From contig JAVTVJ010000132.1 of NCBI GenBank assembly GCA_034509425.1, positions 2,232,001 to 2,296,000 on the forward strand: a stretch of 64,000 bases of DNA. Direction: 5' to 3'. This DNA is from Eopsaltria australis. Its lineage: Eukaryota; Chordata; Aves; Passeriformes; Petroicidae. The notes beneath the pieces are model-generated. The model worked only from the letters and a program-made list of their open reading frames with translations. It was not told the origin of the DNA and did no database searches. Of the stretch, positions 45,231 to 58,689 are shown one piece after another (within the stretch, counting starts at the first letter, position 1; every line of letters starts with the position of its first letter). The position numbers and the translations under genes were made by a program.

Positions 45231-48200
45231 TGACCATCTCCCCAGCAGCCCTGACAGTGGGCACTGTGCCTGTAGATGGCACCTCTGCTGACCCACCAAA
45301 AGCAGGTGTTCTTTCTTGCTGACCTTTTTGTAATGCTTTGTGTCACAGCAGTTTGCAAAGCCAAGGCCACCCTGCTTGGCACTGCTTTGTGGATGCATAA
45401 TACACACTCTGTGCCACAAAATTATGCTGGAGACAGCTGGTTTGGAGAGAAAGCTATGGAGTGCCCTGTTATCCTGGAACCTGCCAGCACAGCAACCAAC
45501 ACTTGATGCTTCAGGATCACCAGAGGGAGCATGCCACCAAACATGCAGGTAGGGATGAGCCATGCCAGAAGTTTTCTGCCCCACAGGTTGGCATCCAGGA
45601 ACATAGATGTGCATGGCTGCACTGCCAAGTGCTTTCAAGGGTTGTCTGGAAATGGGTATTTTGGTTTCAGTTTTATTTAGTAAATGATGTTCCAGCAAAG
45701 TTGATCTCTTGCTGTTCTGCCCACTCTGAGTTGGAGAGGTCCATAATATTGTGGGGAGGGGGACGGAGGTGGAAAAGAAAACTTGGCTTATATTTGTAAA
45801 GGCACTGATGCCAAAGTCATGACTTTCTACTTGAGGTGCCTTTCTCCAGGTGCCACAAAGCCTGACCTTATGGAAATGATCTGTAACCTGCCAGAAGAGA
45901 AACCTCTGCTCTCCACAGTGCCAGGGGGAAGAAGAGAGACTGCAGAGCAGCCCAGGGGGTCTGCAGGGTATTACCTCCTGCTGAGGCAGCTACTCCAAAA
46001 TATCTGAGCTTCCATCAGCACTTGGACAGCCCTGGTCCCTCGGGACCCACCAGCCAGTGGAAACCTCTTCCAAACACAAGCATCCTTCAACAGCTGGTGC
46101 CTCTGGATGCACAGCTGGAGGGGAGCAGATCACACCATTTGTTCATCCCCAAGAGTCCAGTAGTCAAAGCACCTGTCTCGGGTGTGTCTCTTGGATGTGG
46201 CACCAAACTCATCACCAGGAGCGCTGTATCCCCAGCCCTGGACACCTCCCAGCCCCAAGAAGTGTCCCCTGAAGCAGGCCTGGGAATGAGGCAGCTCCTG
46301 CTGTGGGACAGCTGGGCATGAGAACACCAAAGAGCAGGAGCAGGAGCATGGCTGTAGGTGAACAGCTAGCATGGGAAAGGAGGACAAAAACTTTAAACCT
46401 CCCACATCTGCCCTGCTCTTCCCATGGCTCCCCAGCCAAATGTAATTAACCACTGAGAACAGACTGACTGAACTTTGCATAAATATTGTATCAAATGTCA
46501 TCAATTTTCCTTCCCATTATAATTTCTGAGACAGAGCTGTGATCTTGTCTGTGCTCTGTAGAAAATTGTTTGCAAGTGGTAAACAACCTCTGTTATCTCC
46601 AGTGCCATACCCTGTCACATACCCCAGCGAGTCTGACACAGCAGGATTGCTCAGCTTGGCAAGTCTGGATCACACACACAGGTGGATGAGGCAGAGGTCT
46701 CACACCTACCCTCACCTGCCCCTGTCCCAAAGATGTGGATTGCTGGACCCATGACAAGCCTTTAGTGTTGGATGTCTGATCTCAGAGGTCACAGCTGCCC
46801 ATCCACACAGTGAGCCCTCCCCTGAGGCACTTCAGGGAGATCTCCATGGTAAAGCCCTGTTTTGCCTGTGGCCCAGAGGGTGAAGATGGCCCAGTTTTGG
46901 TGCAGGAGCCCAGCTTTGGGTACATAGGATATTTGTACTTCTGACATTTAACACACCAAGTGGGAGGAGGAAAGCTGTCTCTGATTTGAACCATAAACAC
47001 TGTGCTATGAAACTTCATAAATCGTGCACCCAGGGGTTATTTTTTAGGTAAAAGCATAACAATTTTATGCAAATATCTGTTCTTTTCAGTACTGCTTTTC
47101 TTCCCATTCCAGAGTTTTCACTTCTACCACTTGTCCATCTTATGCCCAGTTCTGGTGTTTAATTAGAAATACATATGATTTCTTTTGTTATTCTCATTGT
47201 TTCACATGGTCCAATTCACTAGCCTGATTTATTTTTCTGTATCAAGTATTCAATATCATGCAACCCAAATAACAGCTTATATGCCTGAGGTAAAGTTAAT
47301 TCAATAGCATAAATCCCAGGTTTCTTTTTTGGAGTGGAGCTTTCATTTCACATCCTATTGATCATCAAGAGACAAAATGTTAATGCAGGTTTCCTCTGAA
47401 CTGTTCCTATAGCACCAGCGTGGGGGAAGCATAAAGATGAATGTAGAAGAGAAATTATATTTCTTTCACAAATTTACATGCAAGTAAAAAAAGGATAAGA
47501 ATACTTAGTGAAAAGTTCCAGTTCTGTTAATCTTCTGTTGAAATATAGCTCTTCTTTAGACCAGCTCTAGAAGAACTCAATGGATTGGGCAAACATCAGA
47601 CCAAAGCTATTTTTGACAGCGTTCTGAAAATATTGGCCAGTTTTTGCAGCTGGACATGCAGAGGGGTTTAAGCAGTTGCTGTCAGAACTGGCATCATTTT
47701 ATCCTATCTGCAAAATCCAGTCAATGCCCTTGCCCTGGTGAATGTAATTTCCTGTGTGGAAGATCTCACCAAAGCACAGAGTCAGTATAAATGAGCCCTC
47801 TGAGTGAGCACAGCCATCCTGCAGCCAGCAGCATGCTAGGAAAGGAAATGGGTCTGGAGCTCAGCATGTCCTTAGGATCTATTTTGATTCCCTGTACATC
47901 ATTTTTCCATGTTGCTTCAGTGAAGCTTTTCTGAAAAATTATGTTCATGGTTCATTTTAAGTAATCTCTGGTGCCTCATAACCTTGTTCTTGGAAACAAC
48001 TCAATCTGAATATCTATCACTGAAAGGTATTAGAGGGCAGATTTCCAGACAAGAACCTAAACCATCCCTGTAACATGCATGTGTTCACAAATCCACCTGT
48101 GCAATTCCTGCATTTAAAAAAACTTATTTCATTTTTAATGCCAATTATTTGTGTCAAATCAAGAAACTTTTCCAAGGAAAGAATAGGTGAGGATTTGGTC

Positions 48201-50522
48201 AACTCCTCGTATCTGTGCTTGTAAGATAAAAAAAGGAGTGGAAGAGAGCAGAGTCCTGCAAATGAGAATAAACCACCTCTTAGCCCCAGCTGCTTATCCT
48301 TTTAAGTCCTATGAAAATTGTAGGGTTAGCAAATTTAACTTTTCCTCCTTTTGACAAGGGATGAAGTATATTCTACTTTGGGAGCCTGTCTTGGTAGGAC
48401 TGCCATTTACCAGCTGAGCACACAACGAGGCTGAATGGTTTAGACAAATGAATCATCTTTCTATCAATGCCAAAAAACTGCCTCATCCATGGAACATCTT
48501 ATGGGCAATAAGGTAAAAATTGTGGCTTTGAAAGAACTCTAAATATCTCTAAAGAAGGCAGAGGCTATCGAAATGATGCAAAAGCTCCTGGGTGAGGCCC
48601 CTTCTGGTGTGCTGTGGTGTCCCACTCCAATTCTGCACATAACACATCCTGCTGGCTAACGCGCCTGTGGAGAGCGCACAGTGGAACGCGTGGAGAAATG
48701 CTGGGGGACAAATGTGAGGGACAGGCTTTTTGTGGTGCCCCAGTTTGCTCCTTTACAACATACAGAATCAGAAATTGCACCAAGACTAGAGGTGTGGGGA
48801 GCAGTTTTGCAAATCCCACCCATACACAAGTGCCATAGACCAAAGCCTGCTCCATACAGGGGGCAGGAGGGGATTTCTGTGGTGGATTTACACTTGAAGT
48901 ACTTCTGTGTAAAAAAGGAGAGGGTGTGTGTTGGTTTATTGCTTAACTCTTGGCCTTCATTCCAATTTTGGACCTTTGGATTTAGTACATCTAGCTAAGT
49001 TCTGATTTAAGTGCACATCTTTACATCACCAATATATTTCTTTAACTGCTTTAATATTTCTAACAGTTCAGGTATCTTCCTCTGTAACGTCCCTCATGGA
49101 AGCACAAGTCTTATGAAATTCCTCTGTGTTGAAACAACCCATGAACTAAAAAGAGATTAGTTGGGATAATGTAAAAGGTCTCAGGTCCTGCAGTGAGACA
49201 CCTCATCTCCAGTAAAATTTTCCCTACAAGGAGCCTTCTTTTGTCAGAACTGCACTGTGTGCCATCATTCCATAAGAGTGATGGTCCCCAGTCAGACTCA
49301 CTGGCACCAATGTGTGCCAAACTCGTGTTGTTAAAACACCAGGTGAGAGATGTTTCCTGCTGCATTATGGCTGGCACTGCCTGCAAACACACACACACCC
49401 TCCCTGTGTGTCCTGGGTGCTGCAGCCCCACCATGGGGTGACCACAGGCTCACTGGGGCCAGTCCTGCTGCCAGAGAAGTGTCCTCCTTTCACAGACACC
49501 CTACAACATCATTGGGAGATTTTGGGGTGTGTTCAGGCAGAACAGCCAGCATGGCCCCCACCACCACCACCCCTCAGCTGTAACAACAACCCCTTGAGGT
49601 GGTTCCAGAGCAGCACTGTGAGCCAAGATCCACTCCTGTACAATAAACACACCCTCATGCTGTCAAACCTACTGGCAGCACATGGATGGGTGGTTATTAC
49701 AGGAAGGATTCAAGGTAACAAAAACCCATCATCAAGTTTTTCTATATTCTTAGTGCTATAGTGAGTATATAACTCTATATATGACCCATTAAGACGGGTT
49801 TTTTTACACTTAGTGGTATACCCATTGGGGCAGGGCAGGGGAATATATGGGAATACACTGTAATTAATCTATAAGCAGATGATAACTCTCTCTTTAGTGG
49901 CAGATTCTCAGAGAGAAACGTTAAAATGAAGTGTGACTCTATGAGACATCACAATTTGGGGGTGGGGAGTCTGCTATTAAGATCCCTTCAAAGGAATAGC
50001 TGACTGATGTCACAGAATACAGGCAGTTCAGTTTGTGGGATGAACACTACAAGGCATCTCAAAATATCCCAAACCTAAATAGCTTCAGTATTGTTCTATC
50101 AGTTTTGAAATATTCAAATGTTACATTGATTCAACCCCACTGAATTTGGCAGCACTCTGCAGAGGTACCAGAGGGAACAATTAGACAAGGCAGTCCTTCA
50201 GCATCAAAACTAATCTGAAGTTTTTCCTTGCTTGCACCTCAGCACTCCACAGGCAGCAGAGGTCTGCTGATCATGATTGTCCTGGTGTTGACCTCATTTG
50301 GTTTGGCTTAGGGCCTACATTCATGCAAATCTGCCATCGAATCAACATTACAAACCCCATAATTTTGTGTTTAACTCTTTTATTCTCCAGATGGACTTTT
50401 TCTTATGTTGTAGAGTTGTTTCTGTATATCAACAATGAGAAAAATGGAAATGTTATTTAGCAACCCATATTTTACATGCCATTATTGCCTGACCCTTCTA
50501 AGAGTATAAACTTTAGAAATAC
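45231..50522. other. Intergenic, nothing recognised
   Basis: GC-rich pockets (45850-46440, 48560-49700) alternate with AT-rich DNA. Open frames up to 149 codons show no motif or consistent codon bias. A short CA run lies near 49387-49398. Confidence 0.5.
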
Positions 50523-50523
50523 A

Positions 50524-50575
<52 letters not shown>

Positions 50576-50651
50576 AAAAAGAAAGAGAGAAAGAAAGAAA
50601 AAAGAAAGAGAGAAAGAAAGAAAAAAGAAAGAGAGAAAGAGAGAGAAAGGG
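50523..50651. repeat. GAAA/GA microsatellite
   Basis: A near-perfect (GAAA)n run of about 13 units followed by interrupted GAAA, GAGA and AAAAA units. The Lys/Glu and Ser/Phe frames across it are artefacts. Confidence 0.97.
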
Positions 50652-50750
50652 AAAATACTCCTGCCAATTTAAATGAAGAAACTGAAAGTTCTGTCATAAA
50701 ATTCACCTAAAAGCTGTTCTGCAGAACAGCACAGAGGAAAACACAAACCC

Positions 50751-50768
50751 TAAATAAATAAATAAATC
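50751..50768. repeat. Short (TAAA)n repeat
   Basis: Four and a half TAAA units. Confidence 0.85.
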
Positions 50769-51639
50769 ATAATAAAAAAGACCAGTGCGATCAGATGAAT
50801 GTTGGTGCAGTTGGAGACTGGGAAATCAATCACTGCTTTTGGCTGTCTCTACACATTTCTTCCCCTGCCCAGTTGCCCAAAGCTATTTCTCAAATTCCCA
50901 TCTGAAGTCTCTGCCACCCCTACACCATCCTTTGCATAATAACTATCACTTTCTTTTTTTTCTAGAGAATTCTCAATAGTTTCTTCCTGTAAGAGGCAAC
51001 TGCAGTGATAGGTGTTATCTTGAAAGTATGAAAGAGCACATTTGCACAAGAAATACTTTCCGAGCACTTCAGATAATCAGCTTTTCAGGTGTTTGTGCCA
51101 GGCAGCCTCACAGCTCTGAAGATGATGTGCATCGTCTTTATCCCAGGACATAAATCTCACCACCCTCTGGGAAGTCTCCTACCAGCCAACACTCAGGGAA
51201 GGAGCCATATTCAGAAAACCTTCACTCAATATTTCATTTCTGTCGGAATTATTTTCTGGGAATTAAACACCATCCATAAAAAGAAAATAATAAACATCTG
51301 GGCAAATATGTCAGGAAGGGATGTCCTGCAGCAGTAGGGTAACATTAAAGAGGTGATACATAATGCTGTCATTGCCACCTGTCTATTTAGGTTGAAAATG
51401 CAATTGATGGAAAACCAGTACTAAAATGAAGAAAAGCAAGAGCTGGACACCACGGTGTTTATCCTCATTTTGAAGTTTTATAAAAAGGTACATTAGGGCA
51501 CCTCTGCTCTCCTTGTGCCTCCTCTTCAGGAGTCACTCTGCAGCCTTTCCAGACAGTGACAAAACTGCCTGGCACTGCAAAGGCACAAGCCAAACCCGAC
51601 AGATCCACTCACGTATTTCAGCTGAGGGGTTTATGTATA
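50769..51639. other. Intergenic, nothing recognised
   Basis: No exon, repeat family or unusual composition is seen. Confidence 0.5.
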
Positions 51640-52085
51640 CAAACAACGTTATAACTAACAATAGCAACACAAATATTGTATTATGTACATACAATGCATG
51701 TGACACATATACTGTATGTCATATGCACATGTTATATAAAATGTATAAATATAAAATACAGTAATATAAAACAGAGCAATATACATATATTATATATATT
51801 AAATAAAAATGTTATATATCCTACTTATGTTATACAAACTCACATTGCATATATACTGTATATTATATACTATAGTATATCTTTTTACATGAATATGTCA
51901 TTATGTAGCTGCTGTTATAGAAATGTATTATGTACATCATAAAATATATACCTACATTTATGCTTCATATAATTAATATATAAAACCTGTTCATGTATTT
52001 ATCATATATGATTTCATGTGTTTTGTATTATCAATCAATGCATTTATATGATTTATAAACATAGAATTATTTAAAAGCATAAAAA
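51640..52085. repeat. AT-rich low-complexity tract
   Basis: About 440 bp dominated by ATATAT, TATGTA and TTATATA strings with almost no CpG, for example TACATATATTATATATATTA. The open frame across it is rich in Ile, Tyr and Met for this reason alone. Confidence 0.85.
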
Positions 52086-54832
52086 AAACCCCGAAACAAC
52101 AAAGCTTTTTCAATGATTTGCAACAAATTTTGCCAAAGTGTTCCACTTCAATGTCATGGTCTTCAAGAACTCATCATCATAGTGGTGGAATCTGGATCAC
52201 CTATGTTTAAGGCTTTGGAAATAGTCTTTGACAAGAGACACTCACTATGTTTCACACTGTTCACCTCAGGTTAACTTTTGATTTTGGACACTTAATACCT
52301 ACTACAAAAAACCAGCAACGCAGTTGGTGCAACTTGGGTCATAAAACCAGTCAGTACATTTTACTTCTGACCAACACGAAATCAAAATTCGTTCAACTGC
52401 AACCTCCTTACACATCAGTTCACCTCACAGCACTTCTGTATATCTTATAAATTTAATACACAATTACAGATCTTACAGAGCTTCTTATAGCATGGTTGCT
52501 TCATCTTATAGAGCCTCTTCTTCATCTGATAGCACTTCTGTAAAAAGCAGCTGAAGAGCTGACAGCAACTTGCAACTTCATTTTACTCAGGACTTCACGA
52601 ATAACACATCCTTCCCCAGGATTCTCTGAGCATGGAGCCACTGAGCTGAGCCAGAAAGGTTAAATGACAGTGAGCTCAAGCACTCCAAGGCTGAGGATTT
52701 ATGGATTCCCTTCCTGGGCACTATCCATGTGCTAATTATCCAGAACCTCAGGACATCAACAACAGCTCTGATAAACAGCTCCTGGGAAATGTATACACAT
52801 GCACACACATCCCTATGTGAACAGATAATTATTTGGTTTTTCATCTGTATATACAAAACCTTAAAATGGAGCCTAGTTTCTCGCTAAGACTGTCACCAGA
52901 AATGCAAGTGAGATGCCATGTGAGGGTATTTGAAGCTACCAATAAAGACAGAAAAGCAACCCCCTCAAAACGCCCTGAAACTGCCCAACACCCCAGGTGT
53001 AACACCCCAGATGTGCTAGAGCTGCAGCTCCCTTGTGCTTGAAGTAGTTGTGAGACAGAGCAGGAGTGTTTTATGGGCTGGTGTGGCAGAAATGAGAGCA
53101 TCCTCAGCAGAGCCCACACCACCAGGGCACAGGCAGGGCTGTCACTTGTGGAGGGAGTCAGTGAAGTGCTCCTTTCCAAAGGGAAACAGGAAAAAACACC
53201 AGCACACAGAGCCTACAGAAACTGAAGTCAAAACAGGAACTAGAGTACGACTTGAGAGGAAGAAATAAAAGAAACGTTCAGGCACAGCCCAGCAGGGAAG
53301 GAAGCTGGGAACCTTTGCTGTCTTGTCTGTTATTCCTGCTTTCAGCATGAAAACAGTTGCATAACAGAGCCATCTGAGTCCATCAGCAATTTCTACATCT
53401 ATCTGGTAAAAAATTATGTCAAGGTATGGCTTCCTTACATTAATGAGTTCATGCAAGAGAACATGCTCATCTGACACAGCTGCTGAGGTTTTCTAAACAA
53501 ATACAAACAAATGCAAATGTAATTATTCTGGTTCTTTAGGATAAGATTGTTTGTTAGTTGTTTATTTCCTTTGTCCACTCATCTTGGAATAGTAATTAAA
53601 ATTAATTATTGAATAAGTTATTCCTATTGTTTTCTCAGGCCTTTGAGCTTGATGCTGCTCTCAGGATTATGGACCTGTAGGCACAATATCCTCTGAACTT
53701 AATATGTGTTAGCTACAGCCCAGGAACAGATAACCTGAAAAGTTTTACTCCATGGGAAATATGAAACTAACTCTCAGCAGACAGCAGCAACACATCAGGA
53801 GCAGCCCTGTGTTTCCCACTGGTAAGAGATGTGTCTTTGTGCAGTCACTGTTGAGCAGTTGAGTGGAAGTACCTTGTCAGTGCCTGCTGTGTTGATGTGC
53901 TCAGCTACCGTGATTCAGGACAGTTCCCCTGAGGACAATGGGTGAAATCCACCTCTCAGGAGCACAGTCTGTTCTGAAGAGAAGCACTTGTATCTTGCTG
54001 CCCTAAAGCATCCTGTTGTGTTTGCCTTGAGCTGAAGCATTCAGACAAGCCTTGCTGTTGCCAGGATGTGAACTGGGAGCTGCTTCAGTGCTGTCCTTGT
54101 TTGCAGCAAACAGACACAGGAGGAGGGATGTACAGTATCTGCATGAGGGGTCCTATTCCTTGACTTTTGCAGTGAAGAAGGAAGAAGTGATTTAGCACAG
54201 GAGTGACTATTACAAATTCTTATTTTTCTAATTACAGAAGGACTATACAAATGATTTCCAAATATACCCCACTCTTCCTTGTGCTACCCCATGAGGCCAT
54301 ACTGCCCTTGCTCTCCCAGACTCCTTGATGATTTTTTTTCTTCTGGCACAGTGACATGAACAGCTGCACTGCAATTAAATACCTGAACTCCTGAATTTGG
54401 GATTAGATCCAAATAGTACTCTAAATTAATTCCTACTTAAGCCTTCCTATGTGGCCCAGTGGTTTGGCCTGCACTCTGCTATTCAGTTGTTGAACTCCAT
54501 AAAGAAGTGTCACTCTGGAGGATAATTTCAGGAAATATCTGCAGCTATAGGCCTACATAAACTCCAAGAAAATTCTAAGATCAGAACAGAACACAGGATA
54601 TTTGGCACATTAAACCTTCCACTGAGTGGCCAAGGCTGAAATTCTCTTCCAACTGGAGCACTAAGTCACAACTCCCACCTTGCAATAGATGTCTTTTTGG
54701 GTGAGATCCTTGTAAGAGTGCTTCCCTGAGCCAGCACTGTGCTGTCTACTGGAAGATAATCAGATCCAGATGAAGACTCTGGCTCTGCTCCTGCAGCACA
54801 GTTCCTTGAGAGTGCAGCAGTGATCTAATCTT

Positions 54833-54883
54833 ATCTAATCTTACCAATCACATTAGATCAATTCAATCTAATCACAGGTTAGG
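54833..54883. repeat. Cluster of four TCTAAT motifs
   Basis: TCTAATC occurs at 54834, 54844 and 54877 on the + strand and once reversed (CATTAGATC) near 54851, within about 50 bp. Confidence 0.6.
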
Positions 54884-55616
54884 TTAGATACCTAGAAGAG
54901 CTGTGTTAGCCATTGTCACCTCCTCTGACAAGGAGCTGCAGAGATCAGATGGGCTGCATCTCCCTGACTGCCCACATGCCTTTGGGGAAAAAGGTCGGTG
55001 AAAAGCCACAGGCTTCAGCTACTGATCCCACGTGATGGGAAAGCTGCTGTAAAACACCCAGTGCTGGGACCATTTTCTGAACAAAATGGTCAACACTGCA
55101 AATGTCCTTGAATAAACTGGATATTTCCTGCTACAATAGATATGCTGAACCTGTGAAATATTGGTTTGAGGATGGAGGGCTTAGGAGAACACTGAAATTG
55201 TCTGTCAGCTGGGCTGTCATTGCTGTTGACGGGTGGTGATGAGAAAACAGGCTATATGTTTCTGTCTGGAAAGTGATGGGTTTTTGAACTACTATCAGGA
55301 GACTATGAACAGGCTTTGCCTTCCTTGACTGCACAGTGGACTAAAGATGCTTTTATTTGAATACACACCAATTCTTTCTATTATGGAATTTCCTTTAGCA
55401 ACCTGGACTGCCTTGTAGTCTAATGTGATGTGTAACAAATTAAACTTGTTGCTCAGGGCTCAAGAACTTGGAATAGATGATCCTGTCCTTCTGACACACA
55501 TTTCATACAGCTGGAAGTTATTGAAGAGTGCCTACTTATTTAAAAATTTGTGATTGTGGTATGAACTGGTAAGGGCAGAGAAAAGCCTAATGCTTGCAAG
55601 GGACTAACAAAATGTA

Positions 55617-55656
55617 TATTCAATTAAACATGCATTTTTGTGTGTTTAATTGAATA
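55617..55656. repeat. Perfect 14-bp hairpin
   Basis: TATTCAATTAAACA, a 12-base loop, then its reverse complement TGTTTAATTGAATA. One mismatch further out the pairing can extend. Confidence 0.85.
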
Positions 55657-56322
55657 CACAGCACATGTAGGTGTGGCCTGGCCAACTCCTGTGTGCTCAT
55701 TTGCTTGTAAGCCCTGCAGTCAATCTTACAGGTTTGGTTTGATTCCTACAGATGCTGACTAAAGAGAGGTCAACTCTAGGCTAGAAAATCAAGTTTCTAT
55801 GGGTGAATGCTGCCCAAAACCAGCTCATAGTGGGGCCCAATCACAGGAGTACAGGATGCAATTTGAGGAAAGATCTACCTTTAACCTGCACACTGTCCAG
55901 GTGAAACTAGAATTGTCTTCCCTGTGGTGCTCAGCACTCTGAGGATCCAGTGAGTTGTGCAGAGACACAAAAATACTGTGAGCTTGTCATGAGTAGCAGA
56001 TAGGGAAAAAAAGTAATTTAGACTAAAAGCTGCAAAAATAGCCAGATTTCCTGAATTCCATCTTTCTTGGAGTAAAAGGAAAAAGAATTCCCATGTCTAA
56101 TCACAGAAAGGAAATGTCACGTAGTGAAGTTCCATCTTTATATTGTGGGTGTACCTCCCTTACAGCTCCCAGGCCATACAAGGGGCAGTAAGAGAGCTCT
56201 TCTGAACTCCTGTTCCTTAGTTAATATTTTTTTTTATACTTTTTAATGCTTTGATGTTTCTTTTTCCTCAAACTACAATGTTCAGTTTTGAGCAGTTTTT
56301 TATGAGTAACTTTACACATTCC

Positions 56323-56341
56323 TTTTTTTTTTTTTTTTTTT
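56323..56341. repeat. Poly(T) tract, 19 T
   Basis: An uninterrupted T run. It could be the reversed tail of a retroposed copy, but the neighbouring sequence is not recognised. Confidence 0.8.
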
Positions 56342-58689
56342 GAGACATTGTTTCCATTCACTTGAATGATTAATACTGCTGGCTACTGTACTCAACAATT
56401 AATAACTGTGGGACAACATGTTCCTTGGATATATACTCACACAATTTTTGATCAGTGAGATTGTTTTCACTTGCAGTAAAACTACTCACTTGAGGCTTGT
56501 ATTACTGCTTTTATTTTTTTTCCTGACACCAGGAACAGAGATGTAAGTTAACACTGAGATCTTCTCTATAGATCTTACCTCTCCCAGTGCAGCAGATTGT
56601 TTACATTTCATTGTCAGCAGAGCATTATGAATGCAGGGAGTAATCTGTTGAGCTGATTAGGGATCTGGGGTTTAGCAAGGCAATAAACATGCGAAAGCAA
56701 CTTGTAAACTTTTGTAGCTTCACCGCTGAGCTCTCCCCTTTGCTACTTGTATTAATTAGAATGTGTGTAAATCAAACAAATATAAATGTCAGTAACAACA
56801 GTAGTTAGCAGAAACGTAAATGTTCTTCTCTTGCCTTCTCTGCTGTATTATCTCCTTCTTATTTTGCTGCAAAGGGGCAGTAAAATGAAGGATCACATGA
56901 TTTCTATCCCCTTTGTTGAAAGGAAAAGTGCAGAGAAGCAGAAATGAGAATAATAGAGAGGAAACAGAGCAGGAATTGGGAAAAAGAAGGGAGGAAAATT
57001 AGAAAAATAATTAGATTTGGGAGTATGAAAGAGAGGACGTAAGCCTCTGCACACCAATACTTGTTCCAGGGATTGCTATATGATTTACTGTGTGTTTATC
57101 ACACTTAAGATTTTACATGGATCAAAAAAGCCAAGAATTGGGTATAATTCCTTCGAGATAGCATCAGGGCAGATGGTTCTTCACTTCTCCTTCAGGTTGT
57201 AGGGTGTGCTCCTGCTCCTTACAGCTGGTAAAGTCCTGTGTTACCTACACATCCATTCCCATTAACTTTTACATGGCTAGTGCATGACTAATCCCTCACA
57301 GGTGTTGGCAGGATGTGTGGAAATTCAGTGAAATCATCCTATTTTCAAGTTGTCTCATCCCAGTTTCTAATGAAAGCTTTTGGTATGAACTATGGTTTCA
57401 CTTCAACAAGCAAGAAATGCACCTAAAATTCTCATGTAGTGGCCACAGATTCTTCATGCTGCATCTCCCAGTGAAAGAAGAGTGTAAGAGTTTCTGCTGG
57501 ACACATGATGTAAGTCTGTGCCTTGGCCTGGGCTGGGGCTGTGCCACCACTGCCAAGCTTTGGCAAGGCTACAGGCAGTTCCAGCGGAACTCGCAGTTTG
57601 GGTAACAAAGTTTTCCAATTTCAAATTAATGGGCAACTTTGAAATCCCCAAGTAGAGGCCTCAAATGCATCAGATCAGGTCTTATATTTTCATTCTTTTC
57701 ATCACAAGAATTTGCCTTGTGTGCAGTGATCTGTGCACCCTACTCCATAGGAGAAAATGATGACAGTCAGCTATTTCTTGGATATGATTATGTTTATTGG
57801 CAAATAATGTTCTCCTAAGCACGAAAATTGTACAGAGCCAATTTCCCTTTTCATATTTCAACCCTGGCCTTCAGCTAGCATTCTGTCCAAAAAGTGGTTT
57901 TCTGCTTTTCTTTCTGACTGACAAACATGACTTTTCCTGTCTCCATGGCTCTCTGCTGAAATTCTGCCTGTTCTGTAAGTCGCACACACACATAAACCCT
58001 GAATTAATTAATTCCCAGTGTTAGTGTTTATAGTCAGTCTAGTCCTTGGCAGACACTACCATTGCTTTAGGTCTGGCTGAGCAGTGGGACACTTAATTGT
58101 TTGCTCATTTAGTCTGAAGAGAGAGCAGCCAGCATAACCATAAAACCCAGAGAGAATTGTATGTGACCAGATTGAAAAACAAAGATATATTTGCTGGATT
58201 TCACCCAACCTCCTGCAGAACAATGCTTCAGCAGAGCATGAAGAGGAGAACTGCCATCTTCACAGGCTAAGGGGGAGGCTCAATGAGCCTCTTGGGTGGA
58301 GAGCACAGATCCCCTGCCCCACCTGGGGGCTGACATTGTCCCCAGCTCTGCTGCTGCTGCCACTTGCTCCTGCCACCATGTACTCCTGCCAAGGCAACCA
58401 TGTAATTTAAAAAAAAGAAATAAAAAGGAATAACACTGCAAAAGTAAAACAATTTTAAAAACACTCTTTAAATCTATTACATTTTTTTTTAAAATGGGAT
58501 AATCTTCTGTGTGGAAGTAGTCCAATGAGCAATCGTGCAGATAGGCCTGAGTAGCACAGCCAGGCTGGGGGCGCTGGATAGCCTAGGCTTGGGTGATGGG
58601 CATGGGACACGTTAAGCCAAGCTTTGCCATCGGCAGTGAAACTGGTACGTGAAACTTAAGAAGAGGAAAATCCTGGATCTTACTTCCCC

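Larger units (their letters stand above)
52086..58689. other. Intergenic, mostly unique-looking
   Basis: No gene is supported. It contains a TCTAATC motif cluster (54833-54883), a hairpin (55617-55656), a T-run (56323-56341) and a possible conserved block (about 56680-56960). A GC-rich part at 58260-58640 has no recognisable feature. Confidence 0.5.

Noticed and set aside
45075..45698. 207-codon open frame on the minus strand
   Set aside because: Partly antisense to a decayed CR1; composition looks random and no motif is seen.
50476..50706. Lys/Glu-rich and Ser/Phe-rich frames
   Set aside because: Translations of the GAAA microsatellite.
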